Source: Lineus longissimus (Eukaryota > Nemertea > Pilidiophora > Heteronemertea > Lineidae). Taken from it: a stretch of 64,000 bases of DNA. Below, piece by piece: positions 37,366 to 50,446 of this stretch; position 1 is the first letter of the stretch; every line of letters begins with the position of its first letter. The translations under genes were made by a program, and so were the position numbers. Under the pieces are notes generated by a model. That model had not been told where the DNA came from. It made no database searches and saw only the letters and a program-made list of their open reading frames with translations. Where the stretch lies: the NCBI RefSeq assembly GCF_910592395.1, contig NC_088314.1, forward strand, positions 4,154,001 through 4,218,000, given 5' to 3'.

Positions 37366-38267
37366 AGTTTCGATATGAGTTCTGCTAAGTTCGGTCTGCT
37401 GGCTAATTGGATAATTGGGTCAAGGTCAGATTTCACCCTCGCTCCAAGAAGCAACAGAGTACGCAAAATGTAAATTGTTGTGGCCGTGAGAAAAGTCTAT
37501 GTACATATTGTACTAAATTCAACCTCGTATCCATCCGTATTAACGCAACGACGTTCATGGCTATCGAAAAACTTTTGTCCTCGTCTAAACTAGTAAATTA
37601 TCGTAAACATCTCCCCTCAGCTACCAAACCCAGTTAGCAAAGTCTTCTAGAATACATTAGGGACTCGAAGATTTTGCTATTCCGACAATATTTGGTGGGA
37701 GCTAGGAGAAATTTAGCGTGACAGCTCGGTAATTTTTCTATTATTATGATATAAATTTGTTGATGTGCCCCGCCCACATGTGATATCATCAGAGCCTGCT
37801 GGTGGTTCACCTGTTACTATAATTTGTAGTGCTCGGCCTTTAGGCCTACATTATGTGCATGCTGTGGAGAGAACAATATACATATGAGGAAGCCCCCCTC
37901 CCCCCCCCCCCCCCCCCCATCCCCCCTCCCCCGGCCCCGTTAGCTAGCCTACAGAGAGTTACTGTTGCCCTGTCACTGACTCGGAGACTCGACGCGGATG
38001 ATGGGGGACCTATGTGCATCTCAAAAAGTGCTGGACTTGCGGTCATGCCAAAAAACTCAATTTAATTTAGCCTATTGCAGTGCTCAGGAAGTACCATTGA
38101 GCTATAATATAGGTTGCCCCCCGCCAGTTTTGTCACTGCTGGTGTTGTGTAACCATGGTAACACACTGACCCACTGTCGATCGACCCTTTGTTCCAGATG
38201 AAACGCATGACCAGTCAGTGCTCAAACTAACTTCATCGAAGTTGTCTGTTGATTCCCACTTGTAAAG
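37366..38267. promoter_or_regulatory. Divergent promoter region of QNG1 and SMS, with long poly-C tract
   Basis: It separates two start codons pointing outward. It holds a C-rich tract at about 37,890-37,935 (runs of more than 15 C interrupted by single T/A), a G-quadruplex/i-motif candidate. No TATA box is obvious. The open frames over the C tract are low-complexity artefacts. Confidence 0.5.
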
Positions 38268-41200
38268 ATGACTTGCAACACTGTAGTGCTAGCTCTTTGG
38301 GTCAGCCCTGACCTGATGAAAGATCCTGGTGAGTATACTGTCCTTTCTACATCAGCACATGTATTTCTTTTCTGTGATTGTTTACTATTTAGCAGTCCCT
38401 CTGTCTGGGCTTTGAATTTGCAATATACAATGTAGCTGAGTTTGCTCAGTATTACATCCGAAGGGGGCACAGTCACAATAGATTTATATCTTCTAGGTGT
38501 GAAAATAACCTTTTTAAATGGTTACCCCCTCTATCTAAAACTTTCTACTTTAAATGCAGCATTCAATGAGGATCTTCTCAAGATTGGTACCATCTGTGTT
38601 GGTGAGGTGGCATCCCGTCATGACATCGATGTAGGCAAGGGTGATCGAAATGTTATAATTGTTGGCAAGGACAGTTCGTAAGTGTTTTTGAAAAAAGCTT
38701 ATAAGGCTAGTCATTATCAAGTAGAAATTGAAACATTGCTATGTTGTGAGAATTGTTGCAAAAATTAATTTTGAAGAGTCGGTGGGATTGGTGGTCTCCT
38801 AGGTGATAAAACTTTAATAGTACAGAGAGAGAAACCAGTGAAAGAGTCTGGCCTCACCAGGTGACACAGCAGATTCTACAATTTAGATGTTTTGGGATAA
38901 CTCCCATAAAATGCACAGAAAATTAGTGCAATATTCAAGTTGTGGTGAAATCAACTTATCTACTTTGTACTCTTCTTTCCAGCCATGTGAATATGCGTCT
39001 TTATGTCAGCCATGGACTTGTCACCATTGACATTTACTACATGCACGAAACAAAGAATGGCACCGACAAAGACATGAGTGTAAGTGGAGGCATTATAAAG
39101 GTTTTGGTCAGTGTCCATCTTTCATGTGGTTTGCATGTATACGAAGTTGTTGGCACAGCTCTGGCTAGTTTCCTGCAATTAACACAAGACTTTAACATCA
39201 TCAACGTTGAAAGGTCATCAAAAATTCACAAAGCTCAAACCACCATTAACTCACGGACCCTGGGTTGAAAAGGAATGACTCATTCAAGTAGCTTCAAGTA
39301 CATATTATATTATTAGTACCATATGTGTACTACCACTGATGCACCAAAGAGCAAATAATTGGTTGACCTGTTTACTTCGACTTTTGTACCCCAGTTGGGG
39401 GTTTGAAGATCCACAGGGCTCTCTTGATAGTGCATGGTGATGCATTCTGCCCCTGAGGGGAAGGGTAGCTGCACATTTATTCTTGCATAACCATACAAAT
39501 TTGCTCTACCAACATCTATTCTCTTATTCTATATATATACTCATCAAATTTTTTTCAGTGACAAACTCCGAAGGAGTTGTATAAACTCTTGAATACGAGA
39601 ATGATACGGGTGAACTTATGAAAGTGAGAATGCTTGAGATCATTCCCTTGGTTTCCCCGGATTTATCTTGGTTATGGCGCTTTGCAATTATTGTTTACTA
39701 TTATTTATTTATTCATTCATTTATTGAAATAGAGATGTGGTGGCTGGTATTTAGTTGTAAGGGCATGCACCTGTTGATGAGAAAAAAAGCACATTCAAAG
39801 ATTTAATGATGTACATTTATGATTTGCCAAAATGCATACAGTATTTCTTGCATCTTAACACTGCTTTAGTGTCTCCCGTCGCTCCACCATGCAGAAGAGG
39901 GACATGAAAATACCGTCCTTCCGTTGTGCAAATCGAAAACCAACCAAAAGGATGATTGAATCAATTTTTTATTTCAATTAATTTTTTTTCAGGAGAAAAC
40001 TCCAAGCGAGTTATTGCATATTGCGGCATGCTGTCCAACAGCAGGAGTTGTTGCCTATGAACGAGTGAGAATTTCTAACCCCCAGCGTGACTTAACCAAA
40101 GCCAATTTCTTGAGACAAGCTAACCACTTTCCTGTGAAAGTGTATTCTCTTTGCATGTTGTAGAAAGGGCACAATCCTGGTGGTAGGGAGCAAGGTACAT
40201 GTGGCGAACTGCAGAAACAATGACCCATGACTCATAGAAGCAGGAGAGTCCATTTCTCTTGGTCTTTTCAATACCCCTGACTACACATAGCATAAAACAT
40301 AACAGCTCTGGGCAAGCATGGACAGATTTTCAAATGCTACACGATATCTCTTTTAAAATGTTCTCTAACCTTCATTTCTCCCATGGTGGCACTTCGTATT
40401 TTCCAGTTTCTTACCAACTCTGTATCTGTGTGAGGCATGGGCACCTGAACAACCCTTTTCATTTTAGGTTCCATGGGCAGATTTTCAAATACTACACGAT
40501 ATCTCTTTTAAAATGTTCTCTAACCTTCATTTCTCCCAAGGTGGCACTTCGTATTTTCCAGTTTCTTACCAACTCCGTATCTGTGTGAGGCATGGGCACC
40601 TGAACAACCCTTTTCATTTTAGGTTCCAAAGGTTAAAAGGTACTGCTGCAGACTTTGTAAAACTTCTTCAAAGCATAATTATTTCAGTTCTTTTTGCCCG
40701 CTTCTCAATAAGAAACACCTCAACATCACACCCTACATATTTACCCGTGGCGTAGCGGGATTAGTGCAGTGTCAGTGCTTGTTTACTGACGAAGTCACAA
40801 CCAGAATTACTGGATAAGACTCAGACTGCTTTAAGATACTTTTATTGTCACCATTTTAAAACTTTCTTAGTTTCTTTATGAGAATAGATTAACTCAATAT
40901 ATTCCCTGTGTTTATTCCTCATAAGCTAGGTCACAATAGCCCTGTCGGCGTAAGGGTCACCAGTGATCTGCAAGCCCAAAGTTACCTAGGTTCTGCAAGC
41001 CTAAGCAAATATCTTGAAAGCTAACAATCAAAATTCATTGTGATCACTTTTCAGTTCATCACTGTGAATCTCACAAACAAGATAAAGGAATATCTCGGCA
41101 AGAAATGTGTGCGTTTCGAGAGGTTAGTTCTGGTTAAATGGCATGCTCAATAATTTTTCGGCTTTTAGGTCCAATACCATCACCATCAATGTCAAAATAG

Positions 41201-43839
41201 TGGTTGCGTTTATGACCCCCCTTATTCGGCCTAATAATATCAACCATGCTCCTCTACTGTTCTATTCTGGTAAAAGAAACATCATTCATGAGTCTAATTC
41301 GCTAGTCAAAGGCCTTTGCCAGACAATGACCTTGGAGCTGTAATGCACCCTTATCATCGTCTGGCGAATCATCAACGGGCACTGCCACTGGCATCCGTCA
41401 AAATTAAACAGGTGGTACAAAAGTGTCCGCAAATTGTTGTTATTCAGTCAACTTCCGGCTTAACAAGGTAGTTGTCAACGCAACTGCCTTTTTAATTAAT
41501 TGTTTTGTTTCATTTCACAGTTAATCATTTCTACACAAGGCTCAATAATTTCTTTTGCTTTTCCTCTTTTTTCAGTTAATTTTTATTCAATGTCATGTTT
41601 CTTCTTATAATCTACTCGCACAAAGCCATTCATTTGCACTGTGGGTCCACCTATTGTCAGATTTCAGTTGATGGAGGAGGCACTGTCAGAGCACACGATC
41701 TTGAGCATACTCAGTCACAGGTTTGCACTTTGCCATTTGATGTATAGTTCACCGGCCGCTGTATCTGAATAGTGCCATTGTTTTGCAGTATGCAGTGGTG
41801 GATCCACAAATTGGGGAAAAGTGGGTACAGCCACGCTGCCCAGGGAAGACTGAGTGTGCAATATTGAGAAGAAGGGGATCTGTGTCCCCCAAAGAAATTT
41901 GGAAATTTAAGTGCCAAATGTGCACTTTCCAGTCATCTGAGAGCTGAAATATTAAATAGTCTTTGCTTCTTGGGGAGAGACACGCTAAAAAATTATTGCT
42001 GTCTGACGACATTTAGGTACCCTCCAAAAATGATGCAGGACCCTAGAAAATCCAATTTGTGAGGTTCTAAAGTGAGTCCTATGTAAGCTTATCCCTATTT
42101 GGCTTTTTTTTCTGGCAGCATGCAGACTCCCATTCGTCGGGGCGACACCGTATGGAGATACTTCTCAACGTCAGATGAACGTTTATGGGAAGCAAACTAT
42201 GATGAACTTGTCTTTGAAAAGGACTCTAAATGGCAGAATATTCGAATTTATCACTCTCCTGAGTATGGCAACACTTTGCATCTGGACTTGGATGTCAGTA
42301 AGTATATATCGGAAATAAAGTTTTCGGGACAGTTGAAAATGACATACTCTGGCAACTGTGCAAAGTTTGATGTTAACAAGAGGACAGGTTGTCATGGCCG
42401 TCATAATCTTGATATTTTTGGATGCCTCATCATGAAAATGATCTGCATGGTGCAAATCATGTCTTTGCAGTGTTTGCTGAAGGTGACACCATCTACTCGG
42501 AAACGCTGTTGGGAGTTGGAAGTGAAAGACGTATGGACTACACTGACAAGGAGGTCCTGATTCTCGGCGGAGGGGATGGTGGCCTCATCCACCTCCTTAG
42601 GCAGGAGAATTGTAAAATGGTGACAATGTGTGAGGTAAGACGATTACTTAGTAACACAAAATAGATGATATAGTTTTGATTTTGATTTGTGTTATAAGCC
42701 AACCGATGATATAGCTGTTATGTCTGGCTTGTGGGTGTTACCTCTTTGCATCAAAGGCTTTTTACTTCCAGATTGATGAGGAGGTAATAAATGCGTGTCG
42801 CACTCATTTGCCTAAGGCGTGCTTCGACAGCATGGATGAATACGAGGGCCCTAACCATAAGATTATAATTGGCGATTGCGTAGAATTGCTTATTGATGAC
42901 GTGGCGACTGGAAAGAAATATGATGTTGTCGTTAATGACTTGACAGAATTTCCGGTTGATATAAATGAAAGAGGTAAGGGAGTCCGGTAAACCTTGAGAT
43001 TTTAAACCCATGATAGAACTAGGGTGAAATAAATGTGTTAGAAAATGTCCCCTATTTACGAGCACTGGCCCCACTTACTAAATTTGGTGAGTGGTGAGGG
43101 GGGTATCTTATGAAAAATTTATTTAGAGCAGATGCGTAGTCTTCTGTATTATTTTCCAGTCTGTGTTTATGACTTCAAAACTGCAGCGCTGATCATGGAG
43201 ATGTCGCTGAAACTGCTTAAACCTGGTGGGAGGTACTTGGCAAGGGTAAGCAACATGTGAGATGTCTTTGCTGGCTGTGACTTTCCTTAACTTAATCAAT
43301 TAAACTTAAGTTGAGAGTCTCAAACATTGATCTAATGGTGGCCTTTCTTGGCAGACACAGAACAAGTGTCTTTACAGAGAAGAATAAACCATCCTGAGAG
43401 ACATATCATTGATATCACCCTTGCACATTTCAGAGGATTCTAATTTGAAATGAAAATTATTCCATGTTTTTTAGGGCAATTGCTGGGGTGCCAAAGACTA
43501 CCATGAGCGCTTCATCACAGACGTGGAGAAACTTGGCTGTAAATGGATCAGACGTTACCGAAGAGTTCCATCCTTTGCTGAAGAGTATCCTTTTGTATGA
43601 AAAGTTACATAAAAATTAATTCATGGAAGATTCTGATGATTCAGCAGTTTTTCTATTGTTTTCTGAAAGTTCATACTGTGACATTCGAATATTATTCCAA
43701 CTCTGAATGTTAGGGGGTTAAAGTAACCATAGTTGAATTGAAAAAAGCATTATCGATGTGTATTTTTCTTGACCTTTTCCACAGCTATGCACATTACGAA
43801 GTATGGATCCCAGAAATGGAAGAAAACCATACATCATGA
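38268..43839 (+). CDS. SMS: Spermine synthase
   Basis: Exons 38268-38328, 38560-38677, 38983-39079, 41055-41122, 42119-42297, 42471-42634, 42772-42973, 43160-43245, 43475-43584 and 43785-43839, in phase, give 379 residues (human 366). It transfers an aminopropyl group from decarboxylated SAM to spermidine in the cytosol. The N-terminal AdoMet-decarboxylase-like lid (NMRLYVSHGLVTIDIYY) distinguishes it from spermidine synthase. The catalytic half shows YQ-like SKWQNIRIYHS, LILGGGDGG with a catalytic Asp, MVTMCEIDEEVI, VVVNDLTEFPV with the second catalytic Asp, and LKPGGRYLARGNC. An extra in-frame phase-0 exon is possible at 39993-40064 (24 codons) but does not align with human SMS, so I left it out. 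A polyadenylation signal lies at 44,313. Confidence 0.93.
40323..40632. repeat. 155-bp tandem duplication in an SMS intron
   Basis: The block starting CAGATTTTCAAAT and ending CATTTTAGGTTCC occurs at 40,323 and again at 40,478 with few differences. It creates the plus-strand open frames there, which I do not call as genes. Confidence 0.9.
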
Positions 43840-44929
43840 GGGCCACGACGTCTGTCCGCGGGTGATCAACAGCTGTATGCACTGGGCTATTTATATTTGG
43901 TTGTGGTGTGAAGATGGAGACTTCGAGGTTATTTCTGAAAATGTACTCTCACCCAAAGAAGAAACATGATGACTCAAAGTGAGGTTGTGTGGGCTAACAT
44001 ATAGGATGTTATAAACTTGTAAGGAACTTGTTAAAGGCTGAGGTGAACCTGCACTATTCAATGGCTTAAACAGTAACTTTGTAATAGTTTTGCTAAAGCA
44101 GACAATGCACTATTTACTCTTTTACCGGCAATCATCACTGTAGCAACGATTTAGTGATTACCGGTGAGAACATTGTAGGCCCAGTTTTTTGTGAATTTTT
44201 CATCGTTTTTCTCAGCGGTTTTAATTCTGTAAATAAGATTTTACTCTATAGTCTCTAGTCATTCCGATAGGAGAGCTTGCTTTAATTGTTTAAACTTCCT
44301 CTGATATCACCAAATAAAGTAAATCGTCCCAAGTTACTACGGTAGGTCTAATATAACTTTACTCTTACCTTGATCAGTTTGATGATGGTATGCAACACCT
44401 AGGATTTGAAAAACCATACTATTTCAATACAAAACCTGCCTTGCAAGATCTTTTCTTGCAAAACCACCACATTACTTCCGAACCTGATCTTTGAGGACTC
44501 TAAGGTCATATCATCCACTGAGGACTGTTTAGTTGTCTCATTCCATAGAATTGGAAAGTAGCATTTTTGACAATTTTGTTAGCAATATTACAGGTTGCAT
44601 TCATTCTGGCCTACCCTGTATAATGTACAATGGTTTTTATTATTTTCTTAAATCTTGACTTTTTCACTCAATTTTAAGTATGTGTTGAAAATAAAAAAGA
44701 TCTTAAAAAAAATTTAGCCTCTTCATTTTATTAATTATCCAAGCTTTATAATTGAGATTTGCAGCAAATTATCAACAGAAATGGTGCTGGGACTCCAGTG
44801 GTATATAAGCAGGTTGTGACCCTGTCCTTGATCCCATTGTTAATTGTCCACTGTTTTCCGAGAGATTTCCCTCAGAACAATCCTGCTCTATAAGAGCAAT
44901 GAACAAATAAGGAACCTTGTATACCCATA
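43840..44929. other. 3' flank of SMS
   Basis: AT-rich sequence with AATAAA at 44,313-44,318 and another AAATAAAA near 44,688. No further gene recognised. Confidence 0.5.
44313..44318 (+). terminator. Polyadenylation signal of SMS
   Basis: First canonical AATAAA after the SMS stop codon, about 475 bp downstream. Confidence 0.5.
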
Positions 44930-45578
44930 CTCCATCAGATGGGTTGTGGTATGCCCCAACTGTTTCTAAGGATAGGCGTAGTTCTGCTCTGCTCGGAGAC
45001 GGGAACTAAGTTGCAACTCTCCATTGATAGGCCTTCGGCCTACTCTGTCCAAAGACAGGGACGCTGTTGTGACTCTCAAGGATTGGCCATATAGACCTCC
45101 CATGAATGGACAGTGACATCGTTGTCGATCTCCATGGATTGGCTATGAAGCTCTGATCCCCAATGACGGGGACATGGTTGTGACTCTCCAGATTGGCTAC
45201 AGGTCTACTCTGTCCAGAGAGTGGCATGGCTGTGACTCTTCAAGGGTATGCTACTGGCCTGCTCTGTCAAGATGGGGGACGTGGCTGTGAACTACCATGT
45301 ACTGGCTACAAGTCTTCTATGTTCAGAGACGGAGACATCGTTGTGATTCTCCAATCTACCTTCTTGTCCATTGGCAGAAACATGGTGGTAAATCTCCATG
45401 GAGAGGCTATATAGCTCTCCTGAGACTGGGACATGGGTATGACTCTCCAGGGATTGGCTACAGGTCTATTCTGTTCAGAGACGGGTGTTCACAGACGGGG
45501 ACATGGTTGTGACTCTCCAAGAATTGGCCATAGAGCTCTACCTTGTCCATGGACAGTGACATGGTTCTCGATCACTTA
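44930..45578. repeat. Minisatellite, ~55-bp degenerate units
   Basis: About ten diverged units built around GTGACTCTCCA, GGATTGGCTA and ACTCTGTCCAGAGACGGGGAC, spaced roughly 50-57 bp with one longer interval. The block ends exactly where the 1.07-kb tandem array begins. Confidence 0.8.
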
Positions 45579-46664
45579 TAAGCCCCCCTCTTAGGAGGGG
45601 CTCTTAAGATACACGTGTGTGCGGGAGTATATAATGTAAATGAAGTGAAATAAAGAGAGTAATTATTGTATATCCAACAAACAATTTTTTTTGGTTTTTC
45701 AAAATGGCGCTGAATAAATAAATCAGACCAGTTGTAGCGCTGAATTATAAATCAGACCAGTTGTAACAGGTTACGAGAACATCTAATTTAAATCTTCATG
45801 GGAATTCGCTACATATGCCTAAGAAATTGGCCAATTATATTGATATTTTTATTAGAGAAATATCCGTCATAAATAATGACAGAAAAGGTGGTTTTATATC
45901 AATTTTGTGTCGACATGGTCGAGGTCACGTGACATAAACAAAACAATCGCACACACCCGTCCAAAAAAGGCACTTTAAGAAAAACAAATACGTTTTCCCT
46001 GCTTAAAACCACACTGACGACTAAGTTATATTGGTCTACTGCCCAAATCTGAAGTATCAAATTGAATCACAAACTAGAACTAGCTCTATTCAGCTATCGT
46101 TGCGTGAAAAATTCGGGTGAGCGGCGTACATTCTGCACCCTAGCGGCCAATAAATAAACTACTTTCAGCCGGCTGCTCCGGTCTCGTTAGGGAGTTTTTC
46201 CCAAATGTACGCGATGATGACGTGCCCCATTAACAGGACGTAACATCTATTTTAAAATGCGTTTCCAAAGTGAATGCATGAGGACAATCCATTTAAGTGT
46301 CGTATATCACTGGAAACGCCCGATTCCCGTGAATAAGGACAATCACAATGTATTACATTACCAAAACAAAAATGTGTCGGAAGGAACTATATGGATGGTC
46401 CCATCGCACCCCCCCCCCCCCTCCAGCAGTATGACACAGAAGGGCTAGTTGACTGTCCACCGGGGGGGGGGGGGGGGGGGGGTTTGGGGGAGCTTCCCCC
46501 AACGCACTGGTAAAAACCTATGTCGACAGAGGGGGGTTTGGGGGGTGTCCCCCCATTGTAACAGCTGTAGTTGTTAGAGCTTGCACTTAACATATGCTCG
46601 TAGGGGGGTTCGGGGGAGCTCCCCGACCTAAAGGGGGGCTCACTAAGTCCTTGACTTTACATAT
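45579..46664 (+). repeat. Hairpin-rich ~1.07-kb tandem element, copy 1
   Basis: First of five head-to-tail units. It starts with TAAGCCCCCCTCTTAGGAGG, then TATATAATG and AATAAAG motifs, an AT-rich middle with GGTCACGTGAC, and a 3' third of alternating G and C runs (a poly-G run of more than 20). This is the subfamily with a doubled AAATCAGACCAGTTGTA. No coding capacity beyond short shared frames. Confidence 0.9.
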
Positions 46665-47731
46665 TAAGACCCCCTTTAGGAGGGGCTCTTAAGATACACG
46701 TGTGTGCGGGAGTATATAATGTAAATGAAGTGAAATAAAGAGAGTAAATATTGTATATCCAACAAACAATTTTTTTTGGTATTTTTCTGAATTAACTCCG
46801 TTGAGTTTACCGATTTCTCCGCGATCTTCCGGTGGTGGTTGCTATCCCATTGGTTGAAATTAATTTAAATCTTCATGGGAATTCGCTACATCATATGCCT
46901 AAGAAATTGGCCAATTATATTAATATTTTTATCAGAGAAATATCCGTCCTAAATAATGACAGAAAAGGGTGGTTTATTTCAATTTTGTGTCGACATGATC
47001 GAGGTCACGTGACATAAAAACAAAACAATCGCACACACCCGTCCAAAAAAGGCACTTTAAGAAAAACAAATACGTTTTTCCAGCTTAAAACCACACTGAC
47101 GACTAAGTTATATTGGTCTACTGCCCAAATCTGAAGTATCAAATTGAATCACAAACTAGAACTAGCTCTATTTAGCTATAGTTGCGTGAAAAATTCGGGT
47201 GAGCGACGTACATTCTGTACCCTAGCGGCCAATAATTAAACTACTTTCAGCCGTCTGCTCCGGTCTCGTTAGGGAGTTTTTCCCAAATGTACACGATGAT
47301 GACGTGCCCCATTAACAGGACGTAACATCTATTTTAAAATGCGTTTCGAAAGTGAATGCATGAGGACAACCCATTTGTGTCGTATATCACTGGAAACGCC
47401 CGATTCCCGTGAATAAGGTCAATCACAATGTATTACATTACCAAAACAAAAATGTGTCGGAAGGAACTATATGGATGGTCCCATCGCACCCCCCCCCCCC
47501 TCCAGCAGTATGACACAGAAGGGCTAGTTGACTGTCCACCGGGGGGGTTTGGGGGGAGCTTCCCCCCAACGCACTGGTAAAAACCTATGTCGACGGAGGG
47601 GGTTTGGGGGGTGTCCCCCCATTGTAACAGCTGTAGTTGTTAGAGCTTGCACTTAACATATGCTCGTAGGGGGGTTCGGGGGAGCTCCCCCGACCTAAAG
47701 GGGGGCTCACTAAGTTCTTGACTTTACATAT
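46665..47731 (+). repeat. Hairpin-rich tandem element, copy 2
   Basis: Intact 1,067-bp unit directly abutting copies 1 and 3. It differs from its neighbours in the 5' third: it carries the GAATTAACTCCGTTGAG variant shared with the intronic copy at 22.5 kb. The 3' part holds three hairpins: GGGGGGAGCTTCCCCCC, GGGGGGTGTCCCCCC and the perfect palindrome CGGGGGAGCTCCCCCG. Confidence 0.92.
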
Positions 47732-48218
47732 TAAGACCCCCTTTAGGAGGGGCTCTTAAGATACACGTGTGTGCGGGAGTATATAATGTAAATGAAGTGA
47801 AATAAAGAGAGTAAATATTGTATATCCAACAAACAATTTTTTTTGGTTTTTCAAAATGGCGCTGAATAAATAAATCAGACCAGTTGTAGCGCTGAATTAT
47901 AAATCAGACCAGTTGTAACAGGTTACGAGAACATCTAATTTAAATCTTCATGGGAATTCGCTACATATGCCTAAGAAATTGGCCAATTATATTCATATTT
48001 TTATTAGAGAAATATCCGTCCTAAATAATGACAGAAAAGGGTGGTTTATTTCAGTTTTGTGTCGACATGGTCGAGGTCACGTGACATAAACAAAACAATC
48101 GCACACACCCGTCCAAAAAAGGCACTTTAAGAAAAACAAATACGTTTTTCCTGCTTAAAACCACACTGACGACTAAGTTATTTTAGTCTACTACCCAAAT
48201 CTGAAGTATCAAAATGAA
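47732..48218 (+). repeat. Hairpin-rich tandem element, copy 3, 5' part
   Basis: Unit positions 1-487, cut by a 2.2-kb insertion after ...GTATCAAAATGAA. The rest of the same unit resumes at about 50,447. Confidence 0.88.
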
Positions 48219-48236
48219 CTAGTATTGGGCAATTCG

Positions 48237-48824
48237 CCTAACAGCAAATTGCAGACCATATCCCTGGTGAAAGTATTTTGTCATGTTGAGAAATTAGGTT
48301 TGCACCAGGATATAACCAGATAAATCAGAGGCAAATAACCCTGAATAACCAGCTGAATTAGGTTGTGACAGTAGGTGCATCATAAATACTAGAATTAGCG
48401 ATGGTTCTGGGACTGCAAAAACTCAGCATATGGATGGTCAGAATCCAGCAGACAACAAGCAAATGTAATCTGAATCTCAACATCTTTCGTATCTTTTGAT
48501 GAGTTTTCTGGTCGAGTGAGGGAAACCAGTTGGCCATCTGATATGGCTGGTGGGGATGAAAGCTCCCAATGTTGGGACGACCAATAATACATTGCATCTC
48601 CACAGTATTTATATTATAATACCTCCCTCCATGCACACATGGTTCTGCTGCCAATTTTTTCTTCAAATGATCTAGGTGTCAATCATGCACTTGTGGGTAC
48701 TGGCACCACGTAGGTAACTTCTGATCTTATCTTAAGTGGCAGGTTTTTGGTGCTTTGTCCTGGTGCTCATTTTTAAGATGACAAAACACTATCACCAGGG
48801 ATATGGTCTGCAATTGCTGTTAGG
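48237..48824. mobile_element. MITE-like element with ~46-bp terminal inverted repeats
   Basis: The left arm, 48,237-48,283 (starting CCTAACAGCAAATTGCAGAC), is matched in reverse complement by 48,779-48,824 (ending CTGCAATTGCTGTTAGG) with about three differences. The 495-bp interior has no recognisable transposase; the short minus-strand frames are not supported. This is typical of a non-autonomous DNA transposon. The superfamily cannot be assigned from the ends. Confidence 0.75.
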
Positions 48825-49481
48825 AAAGTCACAATCTGGGGACAAAAAATAAATGTGATTTAGGCTTCGCATTCCTTTGAAGTGTAGGTTGCAACATCCC
48901 AGGCCATTGATGCATGCATGGTCACAACATAGGGGCAACCGGGAATCATGGCAAGGATTTTTACAACCATTCTGTTGAGGTGTAGATTGTGATGCGAGGG
49001 AAGTGTCTTGATCTCTACATAAAATTCCTTCGACATGGTGCAACAAACCAGTCCAGTAGATATATACATACATGGTCATAGCATACGGCATCGAGACAAC
49101 CAGTATGCAAGGTTACAGCCAGGCCCAAGGGGTATGACCGATCAGCACTAAGAGTAAAAACGTAAAATGCAATAATATCTTTTTAAACTAACTGCCACAG
49201 TAGGTTTATTTATTCAGTCTTTTTGAAGTAAAAGTATTACAGTGAAAAGAACGAAATACGGCTGGAATATTATACTGGTTTGTCTTCGGACGGCAAATTC
49301 AGCACTGCACCGATGTCAAGGTTAAGACGGTTATACGACTTTGCCTCATCAGCTCCTCGTGGTCAAGGCCCCTATATCCGTGACTGATGCGGTCGCAGAA
49401 CAGAACAGATGCTGATCATCCCCGTCACTGCGTCAGGCTGTAAAACAGAGCGAGGAAATATTTTAACTTCACCAGAAGTTT

Positions 49482-49510
49482 TATAATAATAATAATAATA
49501 ATAATAATAA
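49482..49510. repeat. (AAT)n microsatellite
   Basis: About nine perfect trinucleotide units within the 2.2-kb insertion. Confidence 0.9.
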
Positions 49511-50412
49511 GACACTGACTACCTGCTAATAGTCTATGAATTTCATTGTCATAATTCAGAACAAACACTTATCACCTTTGCTGACAATATTTTCAGAAGG
49601 TGTGTACATTCGTGTGTCCATTTACACTGCACGTGTATACGTGCTTTACTGTACATTTCTACAGGAGTGAGCAGGATGTACAGAAAAACGATCTCCAAAA
49701 CTGTTGCTTTCAGCACTCGCGACACGTTAAGCGAGGTTTTAGCAATTATTTTCAGTGAAGGTATATCTCATGTGTAGAGTCTGGGTGATTTTGAGACATT
49801 CTTAGGTGTTTGAGGCGCACAGTTTGATGAAACTTGCCCGAATTCGTAATTTTTTGGATGAATGTATATCCGCCATTGCGGGGATCTGGAAACTTTCGGA
49901 TGACAAGTTTGCCTCAAAAGATGGACGTGCTCCCTATAATCACCCAAACTAACAGCGAATATATATTCTTAAGATCCTTTTCTTGACCTCTGATGAGTTA
50001 ATTTTGTCTGATGCAGTGTTTCAACACAAATTTGAGGGCGATTACAATCACGAAAAATTCACACTCACCCAGTCTAGAATGCGTAGACGAAATGTCTGTT
50101 GGCTCTTCAATGTAGCGGGTATCCTCCCACCTGTTCAGGTCGGGACAGATCAACGTTGAGCAACTTGCCTAATCGGTAAAAACGCGGGAGGCAGTGCTAT
50201 TACCGGAACGGTTCAGAACCGGCGATTTTCATCAAAAATCACCCGAAAACTAAAAAAGTAAGCAACGGCTGCAAAAATAAAGTACACGTTGTTCGTTAGC
50301 AGGTTATGAAACGTAACCTAACCAAATTTCAGGTCGTTCCGTGCGGCAGTTTCGGAGATACGTGTCGAAAACCACATCCCTCGGGTCCTGGCGATCGGCT
50401 CAGTAAAAACAA

Positions 50413-50446
50413 TAGACCATATCCACGGAGTTGTGGATATGGTCTA
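50413..50446. repeat. Perfect 14-bp-arm hairpin at the right edge of the insertion
   Basis: TAGACCATATCCAC and its reverse complement flank a six-base loop. The arm shares AGACCATATCC with the MITE ends at 48,237/48,824, suggesting a related terminus. Confidence 0.85.

Larger units (their letters stand above)
48219..50446. mobile_element. 2.2-kb insertion splitting tandem copy 3
   Basis: Sequence unrelated to the tandem unit, bounded by unit sequence on both sides. It contains a ~590-bp inverted-repeat element at its left end, an (AAT)n microsatellite near 49,482-49,510, about 900 bp of unassigned AT-rich DNA, and a strong hairpin at its right end. I found no transposase frame. Whether it is one element or several nested ones is unclear. 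Confidence 0.7.

Noticed and set aside
37853-38065. Proline-rich and glycine-rich open frames over the C tract
   Set aside because: Low-complexity translation of poly-C upstream of SMS, with no start context or homology.
40259-40755. 109- and 80-residue plus-strand frames in an SMS intron
   Set aside because: They arise from the 155-bp tandem duplication, share the same peptide twice, and have no homology.
46257-46593. Short open frames (MRFQSECMRTIHL..., and G/P-rich frames) recurring in every hairpin element copy
   Set aside because: They are reproduced with the repeat, run into poly-C/poly-G tracts of varying length and change frame between copies, so they are not a conserved protein.
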